DNA of 64,000 bases. Origin: Mucidula mucida (taxonomy: Eukaryota; Basidiomycota; Agaricomycetes; Agaricales; Physalacriaceae). Positions 11,079 to 24,044 of this stretch are shown here, piece by piece. The stretch spans positions 1 to 64,000 of the forward strand of contig JADNYV010000022.1 of NCBI GenBank assembly GCA_015501055.1, written 5' to 3'. The notes beneath the pieces are model-generated. The model was given only the letters and a program-made list of their open reading frames with translations. It had not been told where the DNA came from and did not search any database. The translations under genes and the position numbers were made by a program. How positions within the stretch are numbered: position 1 is the stretch's first letter; every line of letters starts with the position of its first letter.

Positions 11079-13067
11079 TCATCGTTCGCCCGCCATCCAT
11101 GCGGGATTATATCCAGGTGGCAGAACATCCTCCTGGACATCATCGTGGTCAACTAGAGGAACCGGTCCAGCGTCCGTCTCTTGCCTGACTTGCCGTGGTC
11201 TCGGATCAGGTGGAGGACCTCGCTTCCCAGCCACACCCGCGCCAACAAGCTCTGTATTTGATGCGCCACCTGAGGACCCAGGCTCAGACGAGGACGCCCG
11301 CAAGCCGTCCGGCGTAAGGTGATACGAAAGGCGGCTCGATGATTGTAGCGTCGGTATTGGAGAATCACTGAAGCTTGTTGACCGACTGCTGTCGTATTTT
11401 GAGTGGTATGATGATGCGCCACCGACCACGGCCGCCCCCACCCCAGCTCCGCCAAATGACGCGGGTAGAGTAAAAGGCTCAACATATCCGGATAATAGCG
11501 GTTGTGAATCTAGGGCCGCATTGTGTCAGCATCAATGCTGTTCAAAGCTCAAGACGGATATCATACGAGGGGAGGTGGTGAAACCGGGAGCGCCACTATG
11601 GAACCCTTGCATCGGTGTACCATAATCGTATTGTGGTTGCATGTCTTGTTTTCTTCTACACAGCAAGTCAGATTCACGCCGAAAACGCAAAATCAACAGC
11701 CGACATACTTTAGATGTCTCCGCCACCAAAACAGGAATATGAAGCCAGCTGCGAGCGCTACTGCTCCTACCTGATTTGTTCAGCATGACACAAATCTCTG
11801 GATATAGTGACAGTTACCGCAATCCCGACAATTGCACCCGTGGACAATGAAGTACTTGAGCTATCGGATGACGAACCGTTGTTATTATCTGAGCCAGAGC
11901 CAGAGCCAGATCCACTAAAAGGATAGAATAAACAAAACGAACAACCTGTGCTAAACAGGCTTGGACTTACGATGAATCGGACGAACCCGGCACTGCGTCA
12001 AACAGAGTCACCTAAAACAGATCCGCCTCAGTCGCACATCGTGGCCCCGACAACAATGAAACACACAGAATGTATATCCATATACTTTCCCTCTGCTAGG
12101 TTCATAAATGTTACTTGGTAGGTCAAACTTCTGTTGAGGTCCGTCTCCCAGTAGACGAGGTTATCATAGGCGAACCATCGTGAAGTGTCGTTAAAAGTCC
12201 GGCTCGAAGTGGAGACCCCAGCAGTCGGATTCAGTGAGACGCTGTATATCTCGTGGTCGTAATTCGTGGTCTGCGAACAAAGAGCTCGATCAGACAGTGT
12301 TGACAATACCGCAGGAGTGCGTATGCTTACACCGTATACAAATAGAGCAGATCTGATGTTGGAGGCACATTAATGCAATTCAACGAGAACATACATGACA
12401 CTCACGCGCTGCTGAATTCAAACATGATTTTTGAACCATCACCCGTGGTGTCGATTCGTGGGTAACCCGTCGCATCGTGATCTGTGCTGAAGGGCCCATT
12501 CCCAAAAGTCGTGAAATAGGAATTCAAGGAGGAGGATCCATCCGACGCAACGTTCACGGCGTCAATGCTTGTTTTGTTTATGGAAGCACTACAGTGGGTG
12601 AGAACCATGACCATGGTGAAGACTATATACACTCACCCTGCTTCACCTATCCCGACAGTCAGTAGAGCCGACGTGAAGTTAAGTTGCGAGTTTTGGGTCG
12701 TCGTCAGGACCAAGGAATGACTAGCGTAGTCGAGACCGGTATAGCTGGCGAGGAGATCGTCTGATGGGGAACCACTGGTGTCTTTACCATCCAGAGAAGT
12801 AGTGTAGGCATCTGCACTACCCGTCCCATAGAGGTATATGGCAGTCCCTTTGAAGTCAATCTTGAGACTAGCTCCCGAAAGTGTTGTACTGTGGAGAGAT
12901 GTGCCAGAAGACAGATTCTCGTTGTTGTGCGTAGCGTCGTAGGTACTCTCCGGACTGTTTGAATAGATAATCCGCCACGAGGAATCGAGTGGTCCGTCAC
13001 GGTACGGAGAGTACACGACCGTAGGGGATTGGTCGAGAACCGTGATGTTGTAGGCATTCGGAGCCAT
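11079..13067 (-). CDS. Single-pass membrane protein with extracellular Ser/Thr-rich domain
   Basis: Unrecognised function. It starts MAPNAYNITVLDQSPTVVYS with no obvious signal peptide. About 400 residues of beta-rich, Asn/Ser/Thr-rich sequence follow (SLKIDFKGTAIYLYGTGSAD, TFMNLAEGKYMDIHSV) with several N-glycosylation sites, then a GSGSGSGSDNN linker. One transmembrane helix is split by an intron (STGAIVGIA, then VGAVALAAGFIFLFWWRRH). The cytoplasmic tail is Pro/Gly/Ser-rich and ends GYNPAWMAGER. The layout of lectin-like repeats, Gly/Ser stalk, one helix and a disordered tail is common in mushroom genomes and suggests a wall- or surface-sensing protein, which is inference. Multiple introns; every junction I tested keeps frame. 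Confidence 0.7.
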
Positions 13068-13590
13068 AGCCAGGGTATGGTAGGTCTAAAGAGAGAGCAC
13101 AAAACGCCGGCACCGCCTCGGCGTAGGGAATTGTGATAAAAATCAAATACGGCGCGTCAATCTGAGAAAGTTTGTGTCGTTCAAAATCCGACACAGGTTC
13201 TTATCCACAAGCAACACCAGCCCCCTCGACGTACCGTAGACCTTTATTTAATTGTGAGGGTGGGATATTGGAAGTGACTTCAACCTGAGATTTGATATTT
13301 CATGAGGCACTCAGGTCCCTGACTTGCGTTACCACAGCTCAAGACCCCTGAACTGCCCGAAGTCCTGAAAAGTAGGACAGACAGCTAGATAATATGTACT
13401 TACATTACAGTTCAGGTAGAGCGGTGACACCATGGCCACGATCAACGCTAATCCGTACGTGGCGGGTAGAGCGGGGACGCGCCTTCGGAGAATGCCGAGC
13501 AAACTCACTGTCAGTTTGTTACTACCACACGCCGCTGCATAACCCTCGGTGTACCCGTTGCCGTCACTCTCCTCGTCGTAGACCGATGCC
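13068..13590. promoter_or_regulatory. Divergent promoter region
   Basis: A 523-base stretch between two genes read outward. It contains short chance open frames only and should hold both promoters and 5' untranslated regions. Confidence 0.35.
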
Positions 13591-16500
13591 ATGCACCTCC
13601 ACGTCGCCAACAGCCCACGGGCTCTCTATCTTGTAACGAGTTCCCACGATGAACGCCAAGGACGACCACGACGAGTACTCGTATTTCGCCCAGGAGAACG
13701 CCACAATCAGGCCGTTGTCGAATTTCTACCAAAGGACGAAGTCGACCTCAACCATACTGTCAGGCTCACGAATAAAGTCATAAAGGCTGCCTTGGGCTCA
13801 TCTTAATTGACAATGGTGCGCCCGTTGTACACAAATTAACCCTCATTAAAGGCGACATGCAGACATATTCATCGCGCTTGTGACAAGCACGACTGAAATT
13901 GGGAATACACGCCCATCGGCCGCGTTTCCAGAGTCGGTTGCCCGCATACACGAGGTCTGCTTCTACAGCTTGACCTCCTCGGTCTGGGATGATGCTTCAG
14001 TGGCCGCAGGAGACGTGTCTTCCACTCTAGATTATGCGGATGTCGCACCCACGCAGTCGACACAGATCTTTGAGCACCCTTGCATGCCGTGACCAAGATC
14101 ATGTCCTCTGGATCGTTCTACTATGCTTTGGATTCTCAGTGGGATCTCTCCTCGCGACTGTCACATCGGCTGACCAAGGAGCCCGGCGATGGCACCTCCT
14201 TCGATGAACGCTTCGTCTGGAACGAATACATTGCTCGAAGCTTGCTGGATTTCCGGGAGCGATTATCGCAACGCGAAAGAGATGAGCTCGATCAATGTCA
14301 TTTCATCGTACGTCGTTGGCTTGACTCCCTTACTTTGTCCAACTGTGTCAGATTCTTGCTATACAAGGATACGTCGGTATCAACTCAATGGCCCTTCCAA
14401 TGCCGCCAACGGATGGAAAACCCTCAATCGCAACCCTCTGTCTGATATCACGTCTTGGATCCAAGCGAGCCGGAACCCGTTTCAACACTAGAGGTGTTGA
14501 CGATGATGGTCATTGTGCCAATTTTGTCGAGGTTGGTCTTTGCCAATTCTTCTCACACTCCTCCTTCTAAGCTGTCGCTAGACCGAAATCCTGTTCAGTA
14601 CTGATCAACACTGCGTTAGCTACGTACAAGTTCGAGGCAGTGTCCCATGTATGTACTTTGCCTTTCTAATACATTCCATTTTCCACGAAATTGAGACTTG
14701 ACATTGTAGTATTCTGGGAGCAACAGGGTCTTCAAACTTTTGGACAGCGGATACAAATCACTCGCCCTCACGCATCACAACCCGCGTTTGAAAGACATTT
14801 CTCTCATCTCACAGAGGAGTATGGTGGCGTCCACGTCATCAACTTGCTGGGCACTAAGGAAAATGAGACCATCCTAACGAGCGCATACGCCGGGCATCTC
14901 CAGCTAGCCAGAAGTGTATTCGGTGAATCGTTAGGTATCACCCACTTTGACTTTCATAATGCTGTGAGGCTTGGCGGTCATGATAGCGTCCCCAGAGACT
15001 TAAGGTGCTTGCGCTTTGAACTTATCAAAGTCTTTTACGCTTATATATGTTTGCAGACGAATTGAATCCATCACTGATCACGTTGACCAGTATGGGTTCA
15101 CTATGGCTGACTCGAACACCGACGAAATGGTGACAGAGCAGAAAGGGGTGTTCCGTACGAACTGTTTGGACTGGTACGTACTCTAATGCTCTGTTTTCGT
15201 GTACTGATTCTCGGACAGCTTAGACCGCACAAATGTCGTCCAGGATATCCTCTCGAGACTGACCCTCGAGCAGTATATGTTACTGGTGAGGCGTGAATGG
15301 GTACATTCGAACGTTCTGTGGGCGTATCATCGAGAACTATGGGCTGAGAACGGTGACGCACTCTCACGCATATACGCGGGAACGGGCGCTTTAAATACCA
15401 GCTTCACGCGCACGGGGAAGCGGACATTGGGCGGCCTCTTGTCCGATGCTACCAAGAGCGTGTCGCGCGCGTATATCAATAATTTCCAGGACAAGGGCAA
15501 ACAGATTGCTATTGACATGCTGCTGGTACTTAGTTTCCCTTGTCACCACTTTCCTCATATTCTGACCTTTCACTTTGAGGGCAATATGAGCTTGCAGAAA
15601 TCGGTCACGATATTCGACCCCATTCACGACTCGGTTAGACAAGCATTAGAGCAAAGGTGACATTTAACCAAGTCTCCAGTATCTTTCTGTTGAACAAGGC
15701 CTAGGCTATCGGAATATTCCACGACTAAGCAATGTACGATATTTGTTGGAACCTGGAACCTGAACGGACGGGTACGCGCTTGTCTTCTGCGAATGTGAAT
15801 CTCCTTTTGACGATAGTTTCGTAGCCGCCTTCTGAGTCTCTTTTGCCTTGGTTGTTTCCTCGAGAGAGTACGTCCTCTGTTTTGCTGAGTCATATGACTC
15901 TCATGCTCGTTCATAGGCGTGTCTGAGTATGTTTGAGAAATGATGTGCTCTGTCGTACACTTAACATCGTTTTAGCCCGGATGTTTTCGTACTGGGATTC
16001 CAGGAAATCGTTCCACTCACAGCTCAACAAATAGTGCAAACTGATCCCGAAAAACGGTCAGTCCTCATCATGGTATGTAACGGCCATCGTCTTACTCGTG
16101 GGTAGACGAATCTGGGAGGCTCGAATACTAGAGACGCTAGAGCGTCGACCAAACAAAAAAAGCTCTTACGTTTTACTTCGAAGTGAGCAGGTAGGCACTC
16201 GGTGTTCCCTTGGCGCATCCCATTACCCTTCTCACGCTGAATCAGCTAGTCGGAACTGCGCTCTTCGTCCTGGCGAAAGCCGAATTAACACCTGTGATTC
16301 GTAACGTAGAGGCCACATCAAGAAAGGTGCGTTTTCATTTCCGTTGTGCTCGACATCAGCTCAGCCTCGGATAGACGGGTCTGCGGGGGATGTCTGGTAA
16401 CAAAGGTGCCGTGGGCATTCGCTTACAGTATCACGACACAAGCTTCTGTTTCCTAACTGCGCATCTCGCTGCGGGGCATTCCAATGTCGATGAACGAAAT

Positions 16501-17637
16501 GCGGACTACAGGACCATCAACAATGACCTGCATTTCTTGAAGGGCAAAACTATCACCAGCCATGAGTATGTCGCATGTTGCTTTCCGAAATTGTAGCTCA
16601 TCATGCACAGTAACATTATCTGGGCCGCGGATACCAACTACCGAATTGACTTAGATAATGACACTGTTAGACCACTGGCGGAAGCTGATGATTTCGACAC
16701 GTTGGTATCGGCTGATCAAGTACGTTTGAACTTCACTGATTTCGGAGATATCCTTATGGTTCCTCGCACCCGCAGCTGAAGCAAGTGATGGACGCCCGTA
16801 TAGCTTTCGCTGGTTACGAAGAAGGGCCCCTTTTGTTTAGACCAACGTACCGTTACGACTTGGGGACGGATAATTACGATACGAGTGAAAAGTACCGGAT
16901 ACCTGCGTGGACTGGTGAGGCATACAACCCTTCTACCGTCATCACCCATCTGACGAATCTGTAGATCGTATTCTGTACCGCGGACACCAGCTTGACCTCG
17001 CGGTGTATGCGCGAGCTGAGCTGAAAGGTTCTGATCATCGGCCTGGTACTGTTTCCGTTCATCTCTCCATATACGTTCTATTAAAGCTTGTTTCTCTTTC
17101 TGGGCAGTGTTTGCGTTGTTCAGAGCTGACGTCCGTATTATTGATACTGCGAAGCGTGCGGCGCTGTCACAAATACTGTTGGACAGTGTAGTATCGACTG
17201 CACCGGGAGAGAAGCTGGACGAAAAGCTTGCTGCATTAACCATCTCCCTCAACCATCAACATGATTGTAAGCCTCTCGTTTATCAAGGTTACGATGTTCT
17301 TCTCATCCTCGCCCTTAGTCCCATTACCAAGCACAGACGATGCCGCATGGTGGAATACGCCCGGTATGAACGGTTCATCCCTGTCTTCTGTGATATAGTC
17401 TTATTCTTCCTTCAAGAATATCCTAATGGCGTGTTGCCCTTGCCGGAATTCAACGCCCTTTCTGAGCTGAGAAAGAAGAAGAATCCGTTCGATACTTCCG
17501 ACTCTCCGCTATCTTCATCGCCCACTTCCTCTGACGAGGAACTATTCATGCACGCTTTATCTCTCCCTACGCCTATGGAACCGACGCGAAAACCTCCACC
17601 ACCACCACCGCCTTTACGCATCACGAAATCCGATTAG
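13591..17637 (+). CDS. Synaptojanin-type phosphoinositide phosphatase (Sac1 plus 5-phosphatase)
   Basis: Two-domain lipid phosphatase like yeast Inp51-53, acting on PI4P and PI(4,5)P2 at the plasma membrane and endocytic sites. The start [15 protein letters not shown] opens the Sac domain, whose active site spans an intron as NCLDC and [13 protein letters not shown] (Cx5R). The 5-phosphatase domain follows: [83 protein letters not shown] and GSDHRPVFA. The C-terminus is Ser-rich, then a polyproline run ([16 protein letters not shown]) that could bind SH3 proteins. About 17 introns. Two single-base losses lie early, near 13793-13802 and 14083-14088; everything after that is in frame. It converges on SF3A3. 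Confidence 0.93.
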
Positions 17638-17823
17638 GACAATATTAGTATTACATGCATGCTACTGTACATCACGACGGACTAATATATAGACTCAGAT
17701 GTGAATGGCAGGAAGACATTCACATCCCATTGCATGTAAGAATTGAAATTCAACGCCAACGCAGACCTACACGTCCTCGAGAACGACGTATCAAAGCGCC
17801 ACAATAGTACGCGACAAGAAATG

Positions 17824-19625
17824 TTAGATGATCCCTTGCTTTTTGAGATCCTCGTATGTCTTTCGGTTGTAAACATTACCCTCTTCATCCTCCAACTCTT
17901 CCATCGTCTCCATCTCAAATATCTCATGACGGCCTTCTTGTTTCAACTTCTCAGCCACTAAGAAAACACATCAGAAAAGTGATCAAATTGCAAAGCAGAA
18001 ACGACTTACGAGCAAGGGCGTCGTCGATGCCAGTAATTTCATGGAAGTGTTTAGTATTAGGAAGACCCAAAGCCCGCATACCAAACGCATGTCGGGACTC
18101 CTGGAAATGGCGATCAAAGTTTTTCCTGTAAACGAAGATAAGACTGAGAAGAAGAATCGAAATCGCACAGCTCACCGTCCCATGTATACATGGTCTGAAC
18201 ATATCTCACAGCGGTACTCTACGCCCAAACCATGCAGTTTGTAGAGCCAGTATGGAATTGGTTTGCCGTCCCAGCCCAGAGGAAGCTTGAGAGGATTGTA
18301 TATGCGCTCTTCCTCCTCCTCCTCCTGATCGTCTTTATCAGCATTCGGTGCCGGGGTGGGCACAGAAGGTTTCGCCTGATCTAACAGTTCCTGCTCTCTT
18401 TCGCGAGCCGTGAGTGAGAATCTTCGCTCAACATTCGACTTGGTGTCGTTGAGCAAAGGTAATAGAGTCACCAGGATGCGTGTGCAGAGGTGTGAGTGGA
18501 GAGCAGAGTTGCGCAAGCGGAGTTTTAGGGAGGACTGCTGGGCAGGCTGCGAGGGAGGGGCCATATCGCCGTTGGGGTTGGCAGCGGGGGCTGCAGCACC
18601 CGACTCAGCCAGCCTTGCAGAGGCCTTAACGTGTTTTTTTGAAGTGAGATGGGCGTCGTAGACGGTCTGCTTGCTGTAGTGCTTTTGGCCTTTGAATAGG
18701 TGAAAAAGAGCTGATATTTACCGTTGAAAAGTACGTACATGCAGCACACCATATCCCGGTACCGTTGGCATCAGCCTTGAGCGTTGTCTCCTCCCAGCCT
18801 TTGAGCTCTCCGGCATCCCATAGCTTCGTAAACTCGGCATCCGCTTCACGCTGATTGGCGTCGACGTCGACGAGAGGCTGTGTACGCTTTGCAAAGGATA
18901 GCAAGTACGCATACAGGGCTGTTATATATCTGGAAAACGATCAGACAAGAACACAGAGGACAAGTGGCACCTACAGTTCAAAATCCTTTGTAAATCGAGT
19001 CTCCTTCGAAAGGTCCTGATGAATGGTGGCGTTTTGGGCAGTCAGAAGCAAGTCAAGATATTGCAGATACCCTGGTCGTTTGCCGATGTTCTTCAGATTT
19101 GAATACGCAGTATGATTGGCATAGAGGTCAAGGTATTTTCCATAAGCCTCTTCGCCAGAAAATAGTAAGGAAATGGCTGCAAGATATTGGTGAACGCGTC
19201 GACAAAAGTCAAGAAAAACACGCACGGTCCTCCTCGGCGTACTCGTCATCCTCGTCCTGGTTGTGCTCCTCCAGCAGGGCAGCCAATTCGAGCTCAAACC
19301 CGCCTGCGACAGAATCAGGATACTTGCTGTGGTGTTCTTGGAGTTTAACCAACCGCGCGTAGAACTCTGACAGGTTGTCGCTAGGCTGGTTGTGCTGGGG
19401 CGACAGGGCGTCAATCTCTGTCTTGCGGGTATCCTCGTCGTCGTAGAGGCCGTTCAGGGCGACGGCGCGCGAGGATATGCGGTCGAGCATCTGAGAGGCA
19501 TGGTGCTCGTTTTGAAGCCTGGCTTCGTGCGTCGGCGGGTTTCTCGACAACACCGTGTACAGGGCGCGCTCGAACCGCTCGATTTCCTCATGAGTCTGCC
19601 GTTGGATCTCTATGACTGAGTCCAT
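17824..19625 (-). CDS. SF3A3: Splicing factor 3A subunit 3 (SF3a60/Prp9)
   Basis: U2 snRNP component needed for prespliceosome assembly. The start [20 protein letters not shown] and [20 protein letters not shown] are the SF3a60 N-terminus. The middle has [20 protein letters not shown] and [11 protein letters not shown]. The first zinc finger is split by an intron inside a codon: WCAAC joins [19 protein letters not shown]. The C-terminal matrin-type C2H2 finger is [15 protein letters not shown] then [20 protein letters not shown]. It ends [14 protein letters not shown]. Between the fingers is a fungal Ala/Pro/Glu-rich linker. All junctions keep frame. It is head-to-head with FAL1, 65 bases between the start codons, so both splicing-related genes share a tiny promoter. 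Confidence 0.95.
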
Positions 19626-19690
19626 GGTCGCTGTTGTCGGCAGCGAGCAATTTGAAACTCCGACTTTCCCTTCAACACCGTCACTGCAAA

Positions 19691-21283
19691 ATGGCTGGAA
19701 TTAATCCCGGCGACGAGGTCGGTCATTTCTCACTATTATTCGACGCATATATTCAGACCTTTTCCCTTAGAAACTGGTCTTTGAATCCTCAGAGGCTGTG
19801 TCGGTCATCTCGACTTTTGACGACTTGAATTTGAAAGAGGATCTCGTTCGCGGCATCTACGCCTACAGTAAGATCCTCTTTCATTATTGTTAACCATTTT
19901 TCACGCATTTTGTAGACTTTGAAAAGCCCTCGGCCATCCAGCAGCGAGCCATTCTTCCCATAACACAAGGCCGTGATGTTATTGCACAGGCCCAATCCGG
20001 AACCGGTAAAACCGCCACATTTTCCATCTCCATCCTCCAATCCATCGATGTTACCGTTCGCGAAACACAGGCCCTCGTTCTCTCACCGACGCGTGAGTTG
20101 GCGACCCAGATCCAGTCCGTTGTCCTAGCGCTCGGCGACTACATGAACGTGCAGTGCCACGCATGCATTGGCGGTACCTCCATTGGTGAGGACATCCGCA
20201 AGCTCGAATATGGTCAGCACGTCGTGTCGGGCACGCCGGGCCGTGTATTTGACATGATTCGGAGGCGGAGTCTACGGACGCGTAACATCAAGATGCTAGT
20301 TCTTGATGAGGCCGACGAGCTGCTGAACAAGGGCTTCAAGGACCAGATTTACGACGTCTACCGATATCTCCCTCCCGCAACCCAGGTTGTTCTTCTCAGT
20401 GCAACCCTCCCGTACGATGTACTCGAGATGACCACCAAGTTTATGACGGATCCTATTCGGATACTCGTCAAGCGTGATGAACTGACGCTCGAGGGCATTA
20501 AGCAGTTCTTCGTTGCGGTCGAGAAGGAGGACTGGAAGTTTGACACTCTTTGCGACCTCTACGATACCCTCACCATTACGCAAGCTGTCATCTTCTGTAA
20601 CACCAGAAGAAAGGTAAGTGTGGTGTGATTCCCACCACCCTCGCATGCTGAGAATACCTAGGTTGACTGGTTGACGGAGAAAATGCGCGCCTCTAATTTT
20701 ACCGTATCATCAATGCACGGTGAGATGGTGCAAAAGGAACGTGACGCCATCATGGCTGAGTTCCGTGGAGGAACATCGTAAGAGTTTATACACTATCGAT
20801 AACTGCCAATCACCTCACGCTCCGTCTTTCAGCCGTGTTCTCATTACCACCGATGTTTGGGCTCGAGGTATTGACGTGCAGCAGGTATCTTTGGTCATAA
20901 ACTATGATCTCCCTGCGTATGTTCCGCCGCTCAAGTCTTTCTTCGGGACTCTGACTTCTGTTAGAAATCGTGAAAACTATATTCATCGTATTGGTCGATC
21001 TGGTCGATTCGGACGCAAAGGTGTAGCGATCAACGTACGTTACGCCTGTATCTAAATAACCGTCCCACTCATCCCCGCATTAGTTTGTAACTGTGGACGA
21101 TGTTCGCATTCTACGTGATATCGGTAGGTTCTTTCCGATTAATCTTCTCAGACCTAGCTGATCGCCTGTTTATCTAGAACAATTCTACATGACCCAAATC
21201 GTAAGCTTTTCCTCGCTTATCTCTCCTCGAACCTAATCGTCTTCCAGGATGAGATGCCCGTCAACGCAGCGGAGTTGATTTAA
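19691..21283 (+). CDS. FAL1: DEAD-box RNA helicase Fal1/eIF4A-III
   Basis: ATP-dependent RNA helicase of the eIF4A group. [15 protein letters not shown] (Q motif), [11 protein letters not shown] (Walker A), [29 protein letters not shown] (DEAD), [23 protein letters not shown] and [17 protein letters not shown] are all present, and the end is [11 protein letters not shown]. The N-terminus [20 protein letters not shown] and the AELI end place it with eIF4A-III/Fal1, the exon-junction core helicase (rRNA processing in yeast), rather than translation factor eIF4A. Exon 1 codes for nine residues only. Eight introns, the last two close together around a short exon coding for QFYMTQI. The frame is intact throughout. 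Confidence 0.95.
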
Positions 21284-23257
21284 ACCCACACTGCCCACAT
21301 TATTTCATCCTATCTTCGATTATGTAGTGTATACAGTAGCGTTTCTCTTTCTCTAGCTGATCATTGTTTGTAAGTAGTGACCTGGACCATATCTGTCACT
21401 TTCCGGAAACAACTGAGGTTAAATGAGGCTTCCCTATCTCCCTACGCACGCAGGATAAGTTAAATCAAGGCGGCATTTCTCTTATATTATTCTCGGTGGA
21501 CATACGTTCAACTAGTACGGCGATTTCCTTTGACACGTCCGTCTGCACGCGATAGGCACCAAGTGAACGAAACGAAGTCAAGAACGAAGTCTCAGCGCAT
21601 CCTTTGAGCCAACCATCACGAAATGTGCCTGTTCAGGATGCTGTGTGCCTGCCAGCAAAGCCTTTCGCGGGCACGTGTCTTTGATTCTGCCGGAGCGTGG
21701 ATAGAATGTGGCGTGATTTTGCAGCCTGAGATGACAAGGAAACCGCGAGATTGGCGCCGCTTCACATGTGAACTGGTTTTTTTGGAGACAAAAACGCGCC
21801 GTTTCTCGCTTTCGCTGAGGAGATGATTTCCGCCGACTTCAATTTCAGGAGAAGGCGCCGCGGGAGGCAAACTGCGAAAGAACCGTGAGGTCACTCACAA
21901 CAATCGGTGAACTGCGACTCCCCAGGCTATTGATATGGTCGCGGGCCGCCTATCTCGACTCATCCGTGGTAAGAGCGGTCTGGATCGTATCGAGTACCGC
22001 CATGATGTGTTATTTGACTCTGCGTATGTTCTGGGTTCCAGTCAATGTCCGGTTGCTTTCATATATCACCTGTGAAAAATCAAGAAGGAGCTTTAGCGTT
22101 GTGAAAAGGCGTGGACTACTGGGATAAGTGTTTAACATGATTCTTGATTGATTAAGGCTTCTCGTGATCGTGGCGCAGACGGCGGTGAACTTGTAACCCA
22201 GAATAGAGGCGCCACACTTTCGCGTGCCAAGCTCTCCCTGCAGGCATTATGTTTTCAGATACGAGAGATGCATATGCACGTGGCAGGGCGTTCATCGAAA
22301 AGGATACCAATGAGGTATCGCTTTTCGCCGCGCTCTGGCAGATACACCGAAGAAGGGTCTCTCTGGGAATGATATGTCTCCGGTGCAGTGGTTTCCGAGA
22401 GTCATCTCCGCGGGCTTTGCGAATTCCACGCAATCATGACACGTCGTGCAAGCACGGATGGTGTGCAGAGAAAGCAGGTGACGAGTCCGAGACAGTCGCA
22501 TGTTATGTCTGAAGGTTGATGTGAAGCATCGATGGGCACAACCGGTGTACCTTTGACGAAGGTTGCAGTCATCGAGAGCCCTTCAAGTAATGCTATCACC
22601 AAAACCATAACGAACATCAACGCGTTAACGTTGTTCAACCGAGATCCGATACGCGGAAACAAACAAGTCGAGGTATCGAGAGCACCTGGGATTCAACGTC
22701 CCCCAACTTTGTTTCGAGGCTGACGAACTACGGGAGATGCACTGAATGAGAGGGTTCGTTGATAGCCAGTTCAGAATGGACACCGTTCACTAGGGATACG
22801 GGGGAGCGTAGAGCCAGTCTTCAACCATTGAATACAGCCGAGTGGGGGGGAGCTGAGTAATGAAATGGAAAGCTTGGGACCAGACAACTTTCCATTCGAC
22901 ATTATTGGCGTGGCGAAGCCGCAAATTGACACCATGTACATTATAGGCGTAGATTTGACGTCCTATTAATGACATTGTTGGAGGAAAAAAGAAACCCTTA
23001 CCAAAACCCGTCATTCCGATCCCAATTCAAAGTCGATTCGGCGCCAACCTTTGGGTAACGATGAGCTTTCCCAGGTATCTTGAAAGCGAATACCGTTTGT
23101 GAGTTCCCCCGGCAAGAGGCGTTAATATCTGAAGACACGCGTGATGCCTCAGATATCGCAACGTGCCGGTTTTCTTGGTATTTAAGGCCTCGCGAGTTCG
23201 ACTGTGGAAGGCAGAGTCCTCTCATCTTTTATCACTCGCTACCACAGAGCCGTCCTC
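21284..23257. other. Gene-poor stretch of about 2 kb
   Basis: Between FAL1 and the small Cys-rich gene I find no open frame that resembles a protein on either strand. Short frames of 60-90 codons overlap on both strands and have no domain-like content. No terminal inverted repeats or long direct repeats were noticed by eye. A promoter-like TATTTAA lies at its right end. Confidence 0.4.
23179..23185 (+). promoter_or_regulatory. TATA-like box
   Basis: TATTTAA sits 73 bases upstream of the ATG of the small Cys-rich gene, at a normal distance for a TATA box plus a short leader. Confidence 0.35.
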
Positions 23258-23713
23258 ATGTGCAACCTACGACAGTGAGTCCGCTCACTTTCGAACACAG
23301 GCGGTCCTTGGCTTACCCCTGACTCTGCAGAGTTTGCCATTTCTATACGCTGTACGGGATGTCGTTCACGTAGTCCTCTCACCTACTTACACGTTTGTCG
23401 AGCTCAGATGTCGGCATGGCTTACCATGGTACGAGGTTTTCCGCACACAAAGCCGTTGTTGAAGCTGTCCGCAATCCAGCCCGACGAAGAGGTACTGTAC
23501 ACGTCGTACACTTCCGCGCCAAAGCTTAGGCCAAAATAGATTACCTGCGACTCCATTTGGTGCAAGATTAGCCCAGCGCATCCGCCGAGCTGCCGCCTCC
23601 CTGCTTGCAGGGAGACTTGCTGGCAACAGTAAGTCGCATCTTCATCCTTCTGCGACGAATGCTGACGCCCTGGAAGCCGCCAATATCCCCAGCAGTATAG
23701 TTCGTCGACCTAA
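23258..23713 (+). CDS. Possible small Cys-rich fungal protein, or its remnant
   Basis: Tentative spliced gene. Exon 1 starts MCNLRQ and ends at a strong GTGAGT donor; the next piece gives VCHFYTLYGMSF. Further on, PDEE joins ITCDSIWCKISPAHPPSC across a 47-base intron (GTACTG to AATAG), followed by RLPACRETCWQ and a GTAAGT donor. The order MC-L-Q-V-C, YT-CGHS, EEI-C, CKxSPAHPxxC and TCWQ recalls a short Cys-rich family I associate with Agaricomycetes. The usual Cys-Gly-His is Tyr-Gly-Met here, and I could not find a splice path that keeps frame between the first and second halves. It may be decayed. The end is uncertain. Confidence 0.35.
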
Positions 23714-24044
23714 GTTTTGGGGTCATGGAACTAACTCATTTTTAAAGCTGTTACCAAGACCGAATACTGTCCAGACTGTGTTGGTAAAGGTGTAGCAGAA
23801 GTGAAGGGCGGCACTAAAGTTTGAAGTCGACGATATGAAGTGCGCGTAGCAACCGAGCCATGCATCCATGTACTATATGATTCCCATTTACACGACACCT
23901 GAGACGAAAGCAATACAAATGAGCACTATGAGATACAACACACACCAAGCGCGACGAGACGGCGAGTACCAGTGGCGGGATGTAGTACGGCCATAGAAAC
24001 ACAACCCAGCTGTACTAGAAGGGAGAACAATTTGCCGCCACCAA

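Noticed and set aside
21284..23257. Possible transposon in the gene-poor stretch
   Set aside because: No transposase or reverse-transcriptase motifs, terminal repeats or target duplications were seen by eye.
23724..24002. Minus-strand frames with hydrophobic and aromatic pieces (MFLWPYYIPPLVLAVSSRLV, later HFCYTFTNTVWTVFGLG), possible small membrane protein
   Set aside because: The pieces are in different frames, and only introns under about 30 bases would link them. It also overlaps the 3' side of the Cys-rich candidate on the other strand.
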